A stretch of 46,779 nt of DNA from DASWKG01 sp036396755 (lineage in GTDB: Bacteria > Actinomycetota > UBA4738 > CALAEC01). Position 1 is the stretch's first letter. The number at the start of each line of letters is the position of its first letter. The notes under the pieces are model-generated. The model worked only from the letters and a program-made list of their open reading frames with translations, was not told the DNA's origin and did not search any database. Below, piece after piece: positions 1 through 6,353 of the stretch. Location of the stretch: positions 1 through 46,779 of the forward strand of contig DASWKG010000031.1 in the NCBI GenBank assembly GCA_036396755.1, given 5' to 3'. The translations under genes were made by a program, and so were the position numbers.

Positions 1-1
1 G

Positions 2-76
2 GAGGACGGCGGCATGCAGGTGGTGATGGGCATCTGCATCAAGAAGACCCTCCAGCGGCTCGACCTGGAGGGCTGA
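2..76 (+). CDS. C-terminal end of an unidentified protein (5' truncated)
   Basis: Only the last 24 codons lie in the window, read in the frame that ends with TGA at 74-76. The tail is rich in hydrophobic and basic residues (GGMQVVMGICIKKTLQRL). It ends 3 nt before the GTG of the next gene, so the two are probably cotranscribed and translationally coupled. The fragment is too short to assign a family. Confidence 0.55.
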   Translation, partial: EDGGMQVVMGICIKKTLQRLDLEG

Positions 77-79
77 GCC

Positions 80-226
80 GTGGCCTGGGAGTACGCGACC
101 GTCCCGCTGATCGAGCACGCCACCCAGGAGATCCTCAACCAATGGGGCGAAGACGACTGGGAGCTGGTTACGGTGCTCCAGGGCCCCCAGGGCATCGTCG
201 CCTACCTGAAACGCCCGAAGGCGTAG
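80..226 (+). CDS. Small DUF4177-like protein
   Basis: A 48-residue protein starting at GTG and reading MAWEYATVPLIEHATQEIL onward, with a WGEDDWELV centre and a YLKRP tail. This matches the pattern of short actinobacterial proteins of the DUF4177/Rv3678A type: a W-E-Y start, a central WELV and a final AYLKRP. Their biochemical role is unknown to me. The start lies 3 nt after the preceding stop and a strong hairpin follows the stop, so this is the last gene of its operon. Confidence 0.75.
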   Translation: MAWEYATVPLIEHATQEILNQWGEDDWELVTVLQGPQGIVAYLKRPKA

Positions 227-242
227 CCGGGCCGGGTACGAA

Positions 243-273
243 GAAGGGGCCGGGCATGCCGCCCGGCCCCTTC
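243..273. terminator. Bidirectional terminator-like hairpin
   Basis: A perfect 13-bp stem (GAAGGGGCCGGGC paired with GCCCGGCCCCTTC) around a 5-nt loop, ATGCC. It lies between the convergent stops at 226 and 291. No T run follows in the plus direction, but placement and stability fit a shared transcription end. Confidence 0.75.
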
Positions 274-290
274 GGTGCTCCTCGGACCCG

Positions 291-1799
291 TTAGCCGGGC
301 AGGTCCGTCGTCGTCAGCAGCTGCAGCAGCACGTCGGCGGCCGCGTTCCCGTTCTGCTCGAGGACGATCATCCCGTTCTCGGTGATGTTGTCGATGTCGT
401 CGCAGGCGAGGTGATAGCAGGGGTCGTACTGGTCCCCCTCCATCCCGCCGTACGTGGCCACCTGGGCGGCGGTCTTGACGCCCTCGGCGCCGGTGAACAG
501 GCCGCCCGCGGGGATCCCGACGTCGATGAACGGGCCGTAGTCGGACCGCCCGTCGAACGCCGTGGGCTCGTGCGCTAGGCCCATCCCGTCGAAGTGGGCG
601 TTGAAGAGCGCCTCGATCTCGTCGGATCCCGGGGGACCCGCCGCGTCGGGGTCACCGTCGCCGTCGCCGTTGTAGATGAAGCGAACGAAGTTCGGCGAGG
701 CCACCATGTCGAAGTTTAGGTTGAGGGCGATCTGATCGAACTCCTCCAGTGTCAGGTTGTCGACGTAGTACTGCGAGCCGACCAGTCCCGACTCCTCGGC
801 GCTCCACCACGCGAACCGGACGCGGTTCTGGAGGGTGACGCCCTTGTAGCCGTCCTTGCCCTGGCCCACGTTCTTGCCGTGCATGTGGAAGAGCTTCGAG
901 AGCTCCTCGGCCAGCTCGAGGTTCATCGCCGAGCCGCTGCCGTTGTCCTGGATGCCCGGGCCCGTCGACACCGAGTCGAGGTGCGCTCCGACGACGATCG
1001 TCTCGTCGGGGTTGCCCCACGGCGAGTCCGCGAGGACGTTGACGGTGCTCCGCACCTCCGTGATCGTCGAGGTGAAGAGCCTCGCGACCAGGCCCGCGGT
1101 CGTGGCGAGCTCCTCGCCGAGGTCGAAGCCGATGCCGGTCGTGGGGATCGTGACCCCGACCCCGCCGAGCGTTCCGGCGAGCGTGGCGGTGCGACCCGGC
1201 TGGCCCTCGTTGAAGATGATGGCGCCCACCGCGCCGGCAGCCTCGGCGTTCGTCGCCTTGGCGAAGAAGGTGCAGGTACCGCGCTGGAGGAGGGCGATGT
1301 TGCCGGGCGTGAAGCCGGCGAAGTCAGACGCCTCGCACCCGCTGGTCGACGTGTTCGGGTCGGGCCCCGGCGGGAGCACGAGGTCGACCCCCTGCACCGG
1401 CGCGGTCACGTCACCCGAGCCTGAGTACTCCATCGTGATGAAGTCGACGTCCGGGACGTACGTCGTCGGTGTGGGGGCGACCTGCTCGAACTCGGGGGTC
1501 GCCAGCTCCTGGAAGAAGTCGAAGTCGAACTCCTGCATCGTCACGTCGTAGCCGAGCTTCTTCGCCTCCTTGGCCATGTGCTCGGCGGACTCGTCGTGGC
1601 CCTCGGTGCCCGCCGTGCGGGTGCCGTCGGCGTGGTCGGCGAAGTGCTGAAGCTTCTTCAGCGTCTTCACCATGTCCTTCGTATCCACCTTCTCCTGGTA
1701 CTTGGTCGTGTCGATCGCCGCGTCGAGCGCCGACTGAGAGGCGAAGACGCTGGTCGCGAGGGCGGCGACCAGCAGGGTCGCGAGCCGTGCACGTCTCAT
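291..1799 (-). CDS. Secreted M28 family aminopeptidase with PA domain
   Basis: 502 residues. The ATG at 1799 is chosen because AAGGAGG lies just upstream and a signal peptide follows (MRRA, then a hydrophobic stretch to about residue 22). A protease-associated domain occupies about 130-245. The zinc peptidase domain shows the M28 ligand set: HLD (H273, D275), GIQDNGSGSA (D285), AEES (E335/E336), NFDM (D364) and CYHLACD (H463). The GGLFTGAEG and DPCYH segments resemble the Streptomyces griseus aminopeptidase group, which releases N-terminal residues from peptides outside the cell. The reading frame stays open upstream as far as 2525, but that part is an antisense shadow of the dehydrogenase gene. 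A palindrome at 1838-1861 lies in its upstream region. Confidence 0.93.
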   Translation of the reverse strand: MRRARLATLLVAALATSVFASQSALDAAIDTTKYQEKVDTKDMVKTLKKLQHFADHADGTRTAGTEGHDESAEHMAKEAKKLGYDVTMQEFDFDFFQELATPEFEQVAPTPTTYVPDVDFITMEYSGSGDVTAPVQGVDLVLPPGPDPNTSTSGCEASDFAGFTPGNIALLQRGTCTFFAKATNAEAAGAVGAIIFNEGQPGRTATLAGTLGGVGVTIPTTGIGFDLGEELATTAGLVARLFTSTITEVRSTVNVLADSPWGNPDETIVVGAHLDSVSTGPGIQDNGSGSAMNLELAEELSKLFHMHGKNVGQGKDGYKGVTLQNRVRFAWWSAEESGLVGSQYYVDNLTLEEFDQIALNLNFDMVASPNFVRFIYNGDGDGDPDAAGPPGSDEIEALFNAHFDGMGLAHEPTAFDGRSDYGPFIDVGIPAGGLFTGAEGVKTAAQVATYGGMEGDQYDPCYHLACDDIDNITENGMIVLEQNGNAAADVLLQLLTTTDLPG

Positions 1800-1837
1800 G
1801 GGACCTCCTTGCTCCCCGAGGTGGGGGTGTGCCTCGA

Positions 1838-1861
1838 GGACTAGTTCTTTGTGACTAGTCC
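1838..1861. promoter_or_regulatory. Palindromic operator candidate upstream of the M28 gene
   Basis: GGACTAGT and ACTAGTCC form a perfect 8-bp inverted repeat around TCTTTGTG, 39-62 bp upstream of the peptidase start. On the minus strand it reads CTAGTCACAAAGAACTAG. A related site overlaps the hutI start at 17334-17355, which suggests one common regulator. The binding protein is unknown. Confidence 0.45.
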
Positions 1862-1906
1862 GTAGGGCGGAGAGTCTACGACCGGAAGGAGATTCTGACA
1901 ATATCC

Positions 1907-3028
1907 TCACGCCCTGCGTCGCAGGAGAAGGGCCCCCCCCACGAGGATCGCGGCCGCCAGGGCCCAGGGGATCCAGTTCGCCGTGCCGCCTGCCTCTCCG
2001 GACGGGACCGTTGGGAGGGGGTTGGGCGGTGCCGGAGAGGTCGGGCCGGCCGTGGGCATCGGCTTCGGGGATGGCGCCACCAGCTCGGCCGGCAGCCGGA
2101 GGATCGAGCGCTCGGTCGCGACGTACAGGCGCTCGTCGGGGCCCACGACGACGTCGGTGATGCCGGGCAGGCCGGTCAGGTAGGAGGTCTCGCGCTCGAC
2201 CACCGCGCCGTGCAGGCTCAGCTCGGCGCGGTGGAGCGTCCCCGTGAAGTCGCCGAAGAACAGCGCGCCCGTGCTCCGGGCGCCGAGCCAGCGGAAGGGG
2301 TAGACCGCGCAGCCGGTCGGCACGATCGTCTCGGGGAAGTCGAGCGTGGGGTCGATGAACTCGGGCGCGCCGCCGGGGCCCGACACCTCGGGCCAGCCGT
2401 AGTTGCCACCGGGCCGGATCAGGTTCACCTCGTCGTGCCCCGACGGCCCGTTCTCGGTCTCCCAGAGGAACCCGGTCAGCGGATCGAAGCAGATGCCGAA
2501 CGAGTTCCGGTGGCCCATCGACCACGCGGGGTTTCCGGGGCCGAATGGGTTGCCGGGGGCTGGGTCGCCCTCAGGGGTGAGCCGCAGGACCTTCCCGCCC
2601 GGGCTGGCCGGGTCCTGCGCCAGGGACGGGTCGTGGCTCTCGCCGACGGTCGCGTAGAGCATCCCGTCGGGCCCGAACGCCAGATCGCCGCCGTTGTGGT
2701 ACGTCGAGACGGGCAGCCCCTCGAGGATCGTCTCCGTGCGGCCGCCGATGCTCCCCTCGGCCCGCACGCGCGCCAGCACGTTCGTGCCGGTCTCGGCGCT
2801 CGAGTAGGAGAGGTAGACCCACGGCTGCGCGTCGAACTCCGGATGCAGCGCGATCCCCAGCAGTCCGGTCTCGCCGCCGGGGGTCGAGGGGACGGTGACG
2901 AAGGGCCGAGCGAGGAGCTTGCCGTCGCGGATGATGCGCACGTTCCCCGTGTCCCGCTCGGTGAAGAACAGCCGGTCGTCGGGCGCGAACGCGAGGTTCG
3001 TGGGGAACGCGAGGTCGTCGGCGAACAC
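1907..3028 (-). CDS. Glucose/sorbosone dehydrogenase-like beta-propeller protein, membrane anchored
   Basis: From the first canonical start (GTG at 3028) the protein has 373 residues. It shows hallmarks of the soluble PQQ-dependent sugar dehydrogenase/GSDH fold: LLGIALHPEF, YHNGGDLAFGPDGMLY, GHRNSFGICFDP, ETENGPSGHDEVN and GGNYGWPEVSG. After the propeller come a Pro-rich linker and a C-terminal membrane segment ending in LLLRRRA, so the domain should face outward on a C-terminal anchor. Cofactor and substrate are not evident. In frame upstream, to about 3112, lies an obvious signal-peptide core (HRRIALLAVLVLTLATSLAL), yet no ATG, GTG or TTG precedes it before a stop, so the true start is unresolved. 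The gene follows the small ORF at 3120-3332. Confidence 0.85.
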   Translation of the reverse strand: MFADDLAFPTNLAFAPDDRLFFTERDTGNVRIIRDGKLLARPFVTVPSTPGGETGLLGIALHPEFDAQPWVYLSYSSAETGTNVLARVRAEGSIGGRTETILEGLPVSTYHNGGDLAFGPDGMLYATVGESHDPSLAQDPASPGGKVLRLTPEGDPAPGNPFGPGNPAWSMGHRNSFGICFDPLTGFLWETENGPSGHDEVNLIRPGGNYGWPEVSGPGGAPEFIDPTLDFPETIVPTGCAVYPFRWLGARSTGALFFGDFTGTLHRAELSLHGAVVERETSYLTGLPGITDVVVGPDERLYVATERSILRLPAELVAPSPKPMPTAGPTSPAPPNPLPTVPSGEAGGTANWIPWALAAAILVGGALLLRRRA

Positions 3029-3119
3029 CTCGGCGCGCGGCGGCTGCTGCGGCAGCGCGAGGCTCGTCGCGAGCGTCAGAACGAGGACGGCGAGGAGAGC
3101 GATGCGCCGATGATAGGGG

Positions 3120-3332
3120 CTACGCCAGGCGCCGGCGCTCCCACCAGAGGACCCATCCCTCGCCGTTCACGGTTCCGACGGAGTAGCGGTCGCCGCTCCC
3201 GCGGACCCGGGCCTTGCCGACGGGGCGGATGGTCCCGTCCTCGAGCACCTCGGCGACCACGGGCCGCCGCGGTGCCGGGCGCCGCGCGTGCAGGCGGGGG
3301 AGGTGCTGATTCGATCTGGTCTTCTCGGTCAT
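3120..3332 (-). CDS. Small hypothetical protein in a TetR-type operator-controlled operon
   Basis: 70 residues from ATG 3332 (a GTG at 3341 is also possible; GAGGAAAGG lies upstream). It begins MTEKTRSNQHLPRLHARRPA and ends with a W-rich segment, GEGWVLWWERRRLA. The protein is basic with no membrane segment or known motif, and I do not recognise it. It is the first gene after a promoter with two palindromic operators (3371-3403), and the dehydrogenase gene follows directly, so they are probably one transcript. Codon pattern and operator context make it a probable real gene. Confidence 0.55.
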   Translation of the reverse strand: MTEKTRSNQHLPRLHARRPAPRRPVVAEVLEDGTIRPVGKARVRGSGDRYSVGTVNGEGWVLWWERRRLA

Positions 3333-3370
3333 CTCTGCCACCTTTCCTCGGGACGGCTGTGCGTGGTGAC

Positions 3371-3403
3371 TGACCGTCGGTCACTATACTGACCACCGGT
3401 CAG
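3371..3403 (-). promoter_or_regulatory. Promoter with two TetR-type palindromic operators
   Basis: Two palindromes, TGACCGTCGGTCA (3371-3383) and CTGACCACCGGTCAG (3389-3403), have centres 19 bp apart. Between them, on the minus strand, sits a -10-like TATAGT (3384-3389). The minus-strand order TATAGTGACC-N3-GGTCAGTCA nearly repeats TATACTGACC-N3-GGTCAGTCA in front of the TetR gene at 7364-7978. Binding there should repress transcription of the 3332-to-1907 operon. Confidence 0.7.
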
Positions 3404-3436
3404 TCTGTCAAGCGCGAGCCTCGGGCGGCGAGCCGG

Positions 3437-4207
3437 TCAGCTCCCGATGGAGAACCTGACCGCTCCGACCCCGGCGAGATCGCGGAGCAGGGCCTCGGTC
3501 GCGGATGGCTCGAGCCCCGCCCGGTCGGCGAGCTCCCGGGCCGACCAGGGGCGCTCCACCTCCCGGAGAAGCCCCACCAGCACCGGGTCCGCCTTCACCA
3601 CGGACACCCGGGCCTGCGGTGTGCGTGCCACCACCAGTGTCGTTCCCCGCCGGGGTGCGCTGGGTGGCTCCTCCCAGGGCGCGAGGAGCGAGGGAAGGAC
3701 CGCCGGCAGGTCGTGGTCCAGCTCGAGCACCGTCGTCCCTTCCACGATCTGTGCCAGGGCTCCGGCCTCGACGGGGGTGGTGGGGTCGGTCCCCGCGCTC
3801 CAATCCCGGGGCCCGGCCTCGACGACCATCATCGCCTCCTGGTACCGGAGCAGGTCCTCGAAGTACGGGACCGCCTCATGGTCGGCCCCGAGCTGATCCC
3901 GCACCACCAGCTCCGCCACCTCGCGTGCGGTCTCCCGGCTTCCCAGGACGACCCGGGGAAGGAGAACCTCGAACGCGTCGCCGCGGAGCACCGCATCCGG
4001 CCGCCGCCCGGTCACCCGGGCGAGTGCCCGCGAGTACTTGAAGAAGTGCACCACGCGCTCGTAGTAGAAGTGCCGGGCCAGGAACCGCGCGAACCGCTCC
4101 ACCCGTTCGCCGTCCGCCAGACGGCGGTCGATCCATTCCGGCGAGCCCCGGAATCGCGCGTCGGCGAGCGCGGTGATGATCGTGTCCTGCACCTCGCGGT
4201 CGCTCAT
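3437..4207 (-). CDS. Putative MNIO partner protein with C-terminal winged-helix-like domain
   Basis: 256 residues, starting 10 nt after the stop of the DUF692 gene. The N-terminal ~150 residues look helical and aromatic rich (RFARFLARHFYYERVVHFFK; YFEDLLRYQEAMMV). The C-terminal ~70 residues (VSVVKADPVLVGLLREVERP onward, with ARELADRAGL) resemble a small winged helix like the peptide-recognition elements of RiPP pathways. MNIO enzymes such as MbnB, TglH and the bufferin enzymes each work with a partner protein encoded beside them (MbnC, TglI, DUF2063 types), and the position here fits that role. Family membership is inferred from architecture and context only; a standalone regulator is the alternative. 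Confidence 0.6.
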   Translation of the reverse strand: MSDREVQDTIITALADARFRGSPEWIDRRLADGERVERFARFLARHFYYERVVHFFKYSRALARVTGRRPDAVLRGDAFEVLLPRVVLGSRETAREVAELVVRDQLGADHEAVPYFEDLLRYQEAMMVVEAGPRDWSAGTDPTTPVEAGALAQIVEGTTVLELDHDLPAVLPSLLAPWEEPPSAPRRGTTLVVARTPQARVSVVKADPVLVGLLREVERPWSARELADRAGLEPSATEALLRDLAGVGAVRFSIGS

Positions 4208-4217
4208 GGCCGGGAGC

Positions 4218-5009
4218 TCACAACCGATCGCGGATGCGCTGCACGCTCCGGAACAGCACCTCGGCGGTGAGCGTGGGGGAGAACGCGTCGTAGGTCACGG
4301 CCCTGACGCCGGGGCACAGGGCCAGCGCCTCATCCATGAGGTCCAGCATCTCGTCGGGAGGCTCGGCGGGGGAGATCCAGGGGCCCCGAAGGTCGTGATC
4401 CTCCTCCACCCCTGCCACGTGGATCTCCAGGACGTGCTCCAGGGGGAACTCCTTCAGCCAGGCCACGGGATCGAGCTCGCGGTAGTGCGCCTCCAGCCAG
4501 ACGTGGGGCAGGTCCAGCAGGAACCTCGTTCCCGTCTGCTCGAAGAACCTGCGCAGCCACTCCGGCTCGGGCATCTGGCTCGTGCTCACCTCGAAGAACC
4601 CGGGGATGTTCTCTATCACCAGTGGGCGATCGAGCTGCCCGGCCAGCTCCCGCGCGTTCAGGACGAAGCGCTGGAGGAACTCCTCGGTGTACAGCGGCGG
4701 GAAGACGTAGTTGAGGTTGAAGGTCCCGTCCTCGGTGTGCAGGCACTGGAAATGCTCCGCCACCCACGGGCTGTCGTAGAGCTCCGCGAGGTGGCGGGCT
4801 CGCTCGATGCCTCGCGACCCGAGTGGCTCGGACAGCTGTCCCAGGTAGTCGTGCAGAAGGAGCGTGTACCGCTCCTTGATGGACGGCCACGAGGGATCGC
4901 CCGCTCGCGGCGGGTCCGCCATGGCCAGATGATCGATGGGCACGTCGGTGGAGAGCAGCTCCGCCCCCAGGTGCGGGTTGTAGAACGCGCCCACCATGAG
5001 TCCGGTCAT
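4218..5009 (-). CDS. DUF692/MNIO family multinuclear non-heme iron oxidase
   Basis: 263 residues, slightly shorter than typical family members (about 280). The start ATG at 5009 overlaps the reductase stop (ATGA) and has GGAGAA upstream. Family signatures in order: AEHFQCLH (E85, H86), VIENIPG (E133, N134), FLLDLPHVWLEAH (D166, H169, H175), VLEIHVAG (H197) and EEDHD (D204, H205). These are the usual metal-ligand positions of the TIM-barrel fold. Characterised members (MbnB, TglH) oxidatively rearrange or cleave Cys residues in ribosomal peptides with iron and O2. Here the obvious substrate is the Cys-containing repeat peptide encoded upstream. The product cannot be deduced. Confidence 0.88.
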   Translation of the reverse strand: MTGLMVGAFYNPHLGAELLSTDVPIDHLAMADPPRAGDPSWPSIKERYTLLLHDYLGQLSEPLGSRGIERARHLAELYDSPWVAEHFQCLHTEDGTFNLNYVFPPLYTEEFLQRFVLNARELAGQLDRPLVIENIPGFFEVSTSQMPEPEWLRRFFEQTGTRFLLDLPHVWLEAHYRELDPVAWLKEFPLEHVLEIHVAGVEEDHDLRGPWISPAEPPDEMLDLMDEALALCPGVRAVTYDAFSPTLTAEVLFRSVQRIRDRL

Positions 5010-6022
5010 GGGTTCTCCGCGCGCCGGTCGGTCCGCGCCGGGGTGGCCAGCTCCCGGTCCACGAGATCGTCGGCGAAGACCTTCACCTGCGCCGTGGTGA
5101 GCGGAGGGCGCTCGCCGTCGGACCACTCCGCGGCGACGGCCTCGTAGGACCCGGTCCCGTCCAGACGCTCGACGATGAAGCGTTCTCGGGCCGCCCACCC
5201 GGCGGCGAGCTCCCTGGCCCGGGCGGTGGATGCCGGCGGCCGGAAGACCTCCGCCACCACCGTGTCGATCTCGCCGATCTCATCGGGCCTCAGGGGACGG
5301 TGTCCCGCCGACACGTTCTGGTCGACCTGCTCGGGCGTCCGGGCGCCGGCCAGCGCGATCCCCACGCCGGGGCGGGCCAGCACCCACCCCAGGGCGAGCG
5401 CGGGAAGCGGCGTCCCCCGGCGCTCGGCGAGCTGTCGCAGCCGGGCGATGACCGCCTGGCGCCGCTCGTACTCTCGCCCCTTGAACCAATAGATGCGGGC
5501 CCGATGGTCGCCTTCCTCGAAGGGTGGCGGGTCGGCGCCGAAGGTCCCCGCGAGCAGCCCCGAGGCGAGAGGGCGATAGGCCAGGAAGGCCACCCCGCGT
5601 TCGAGGCACAGCGGGAGCACCCGTTGCTCCGCTTCCCGGTCGAACAGGTTGTAGGGACCCTGGTAGCCCTCGATGCCCGCGAGCTCGATCGCCTTCCGGA
5701 TCTGCGGCGACGTGGCGTTCGACAGGCCCAGGTGCAGCGCCTTGCCGGCCTCACGGAGTCGGGTCATCGCCTCCAGCGACCCCTCGAACCGCTCGCCCAC
5801 CTCGTGGAGCTGCAGCACGTCCACCCGGTCGGTTCCCATCCGGCGGAGCGATGCCTCCAGCGACGCCGCGACGTCGTCCGAAGGGCCGACCTTCGTGGCC
5901 AAGAGGACCTCGTCGCGGTGGGCGGCGAGGGCTCGCCCGATCAGCGCCTCGGATCCGCCGTACGTCGGCGCGGTGTCGAAGAACCGGATGCCTCGATCGA
6001 AGGCCCGGCGGACCGTGGCCAT
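5006..6022 (-). CDS. Aldo/keto reductase of the peptide cassette
   Basis: 338 residues from ATG 6022. The AKR catalytic tetrad is visible as D16 (FFDTAPTYGG), Y21, K44 (LLATKVG) and H73 (LQLHEVG), and GVGIALAGARTPEQV matches the C-terminal NADPH-binding part. A C-terminal extension of about 70 residues follows. The conserved first beta strand and glycine turn (VGFGGWAIGGRGWG) is encoded in frame upstream of this ATG, but no canonical start precedes it; the codon at the expected position (6097-6095) is GTA. So either an unusual start is used or the N terminus has been eroded. It overlaps the DUF692 gene by 4 nt, arguing for coupled expression and a redox step in the same pathway. Confidence 0.82.
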   Translation of the reverse strand: MATVRRAFDRGIRFFDTAPTYGGSEALIGRALAAHRDEVLLATKVGPSDDVAASLEASLRRMGTDRVDVLQLHEVGERFEGSLEAMTRLREAGKALHLGLSNATSPQIRKAIELAGIEGYQGPYNLFDREAEQRVLPLCLERGVAFLAYRPLASGLLAGTFGADPPPFEEGDHRARIYWFKGREYERRQAVIARLRQLAERRGTPLPALALGWVLARPGVGIALAGARTPEQVDQNVSAGHRPLRPDEIGEIDTVVAEVFRPPASTARARELAAGWAARERFIVERLDGTGSYEAVAAEWSDGERPPLTTAQVKVFADDLVDRELATPARTDRRAENP

Positions 6023-6109
6023 CCGCTCCGCCTCGTCGGTCGAGGTGCCCCAGCCCCGGCCGCCGATGGCCCAGCCTCCGAACCCGACGGCAGCTACCGT
6101 CGGGGGAAA

Positions 6110-6142
6110 GAGAAGGGGCCCCCGGGATCGGGGCCCCCTCTC
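6110..6142 (-). terminator. Terminator or attenuator between precursor and biosynthetic genes
   Basis: In the minus-strand transcript a 13-bp stem with one G-U pair (GAGAGGGGGCCCC with GGGGCCCCTTCTC) closes a 7-nt loop and is followed by TTTCCCCC. It starts 17 nt after the precursor stop. A partly leaky hairpin here would give more precursor than enzyme mRNA, as is common in RiPP operons. Confidence 0.65.
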
Positions 6143-6158
6143 GCCAAGAGATCCTTCT

Positions 6159-6278
6159 CTAGACGTGGCAGGTCGGCTCCAGCTCGCTGGCCTCGACCAC
6201 GTGACAGGTTGGCTCCAGCAAGCTGGACTCCACCACGTGACAGGTCGGCTCGAGCTCCTGCGCTTCGATGATCTCCAT
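6159..6278 (-). CDS. Putative RiPP precursor peptide with three CH-containing repeats
   Basis: 39 residues from ATG 6278: MEI followed by three exact 12-residue units, IEAQELEPTCHV, VESSLLEPTCHV and VEASELEPTCHV, then stop. The start is chosen because GGGAGGTGATC directly precedes it. An in-frame ATG at 6341 would add a 21-residue leader but has no visible ribosome site and would leave only 12 nt to the divergent gene. Each unit has an acidic helical part and an invariant LEPTCHV with one Cys and one His. It lies immediately upstream of AKR, DUF692/MNIO and partner genes, which is the arrangement of a modified peptide with a multi-copy core. An unmodified metal-binding mini-protein is the alternative. 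Confidence 0.75.
   Translation of the reverse strand: MEIIEAQELEPTCHVVESSLLEPTCHVVEASELEPTCHV
6162..6269 (-). repeat. Three tandem 36-nt repeats inside the precursor gene
   Basis: The three units match the 12-residue peptide repeats exactly in length. The part encoding LEPTCHV is nearly invariant (CACGTG(G/A)CAGG on the plus strand). The part encoding the acidic linker differs in several codons, so selection appears to hold the core rather than the linker. Confidence 0.85.
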
Positions 6279-6353
6279 GATCACCTCCCGCACCCCACTC
6301 GGTCGGCTACCCCCCGAGGGCTCGGGCGGCAGTTGGGTCATGATGCACCGGTG
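6279..6353. promoter_or_regulatory. Divergent intergenic region between precursor and EgtD-like gene
   Basis: These 75 bp must hold both divergent promoters if the precursor starts at 6278. They contain a perfect inverted repeat CCCGAGGGCTCGGG (6313-6326), a possible operator, and the precursor ribosome site GGGAGG. I see no clear -10 element. The TGACC-N3-GGTCA operator of the nearby TetR is absent. Confidence 0.4.

Noticed and set aside
2030..2110. LPXTG-type sorting signal at the end of the first dehydrogenase
   Set aside because: The C terminus has a Pro-rich linker, a membrane segment and RRRA, but no LPxTG motif. It is a plain membrane anchor.
1800..2525. In-frame N-terminal extension giving a 744-residue minus-strand protein with the M28 domain
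   Set aside because: The extension is Arg/Pro/Gly-rich antisense-type sequence overlapping the dehydrogenase gene. The real start at 1799 has AAGGAGG and a signal peptide.
5673..6353. Plus-strand extension upstream of the EgtD-like gene, open from 5673
   Set aside because: It is antisense to the reductase and the precursor gene. The methyltransferase fold begins only after 6354.
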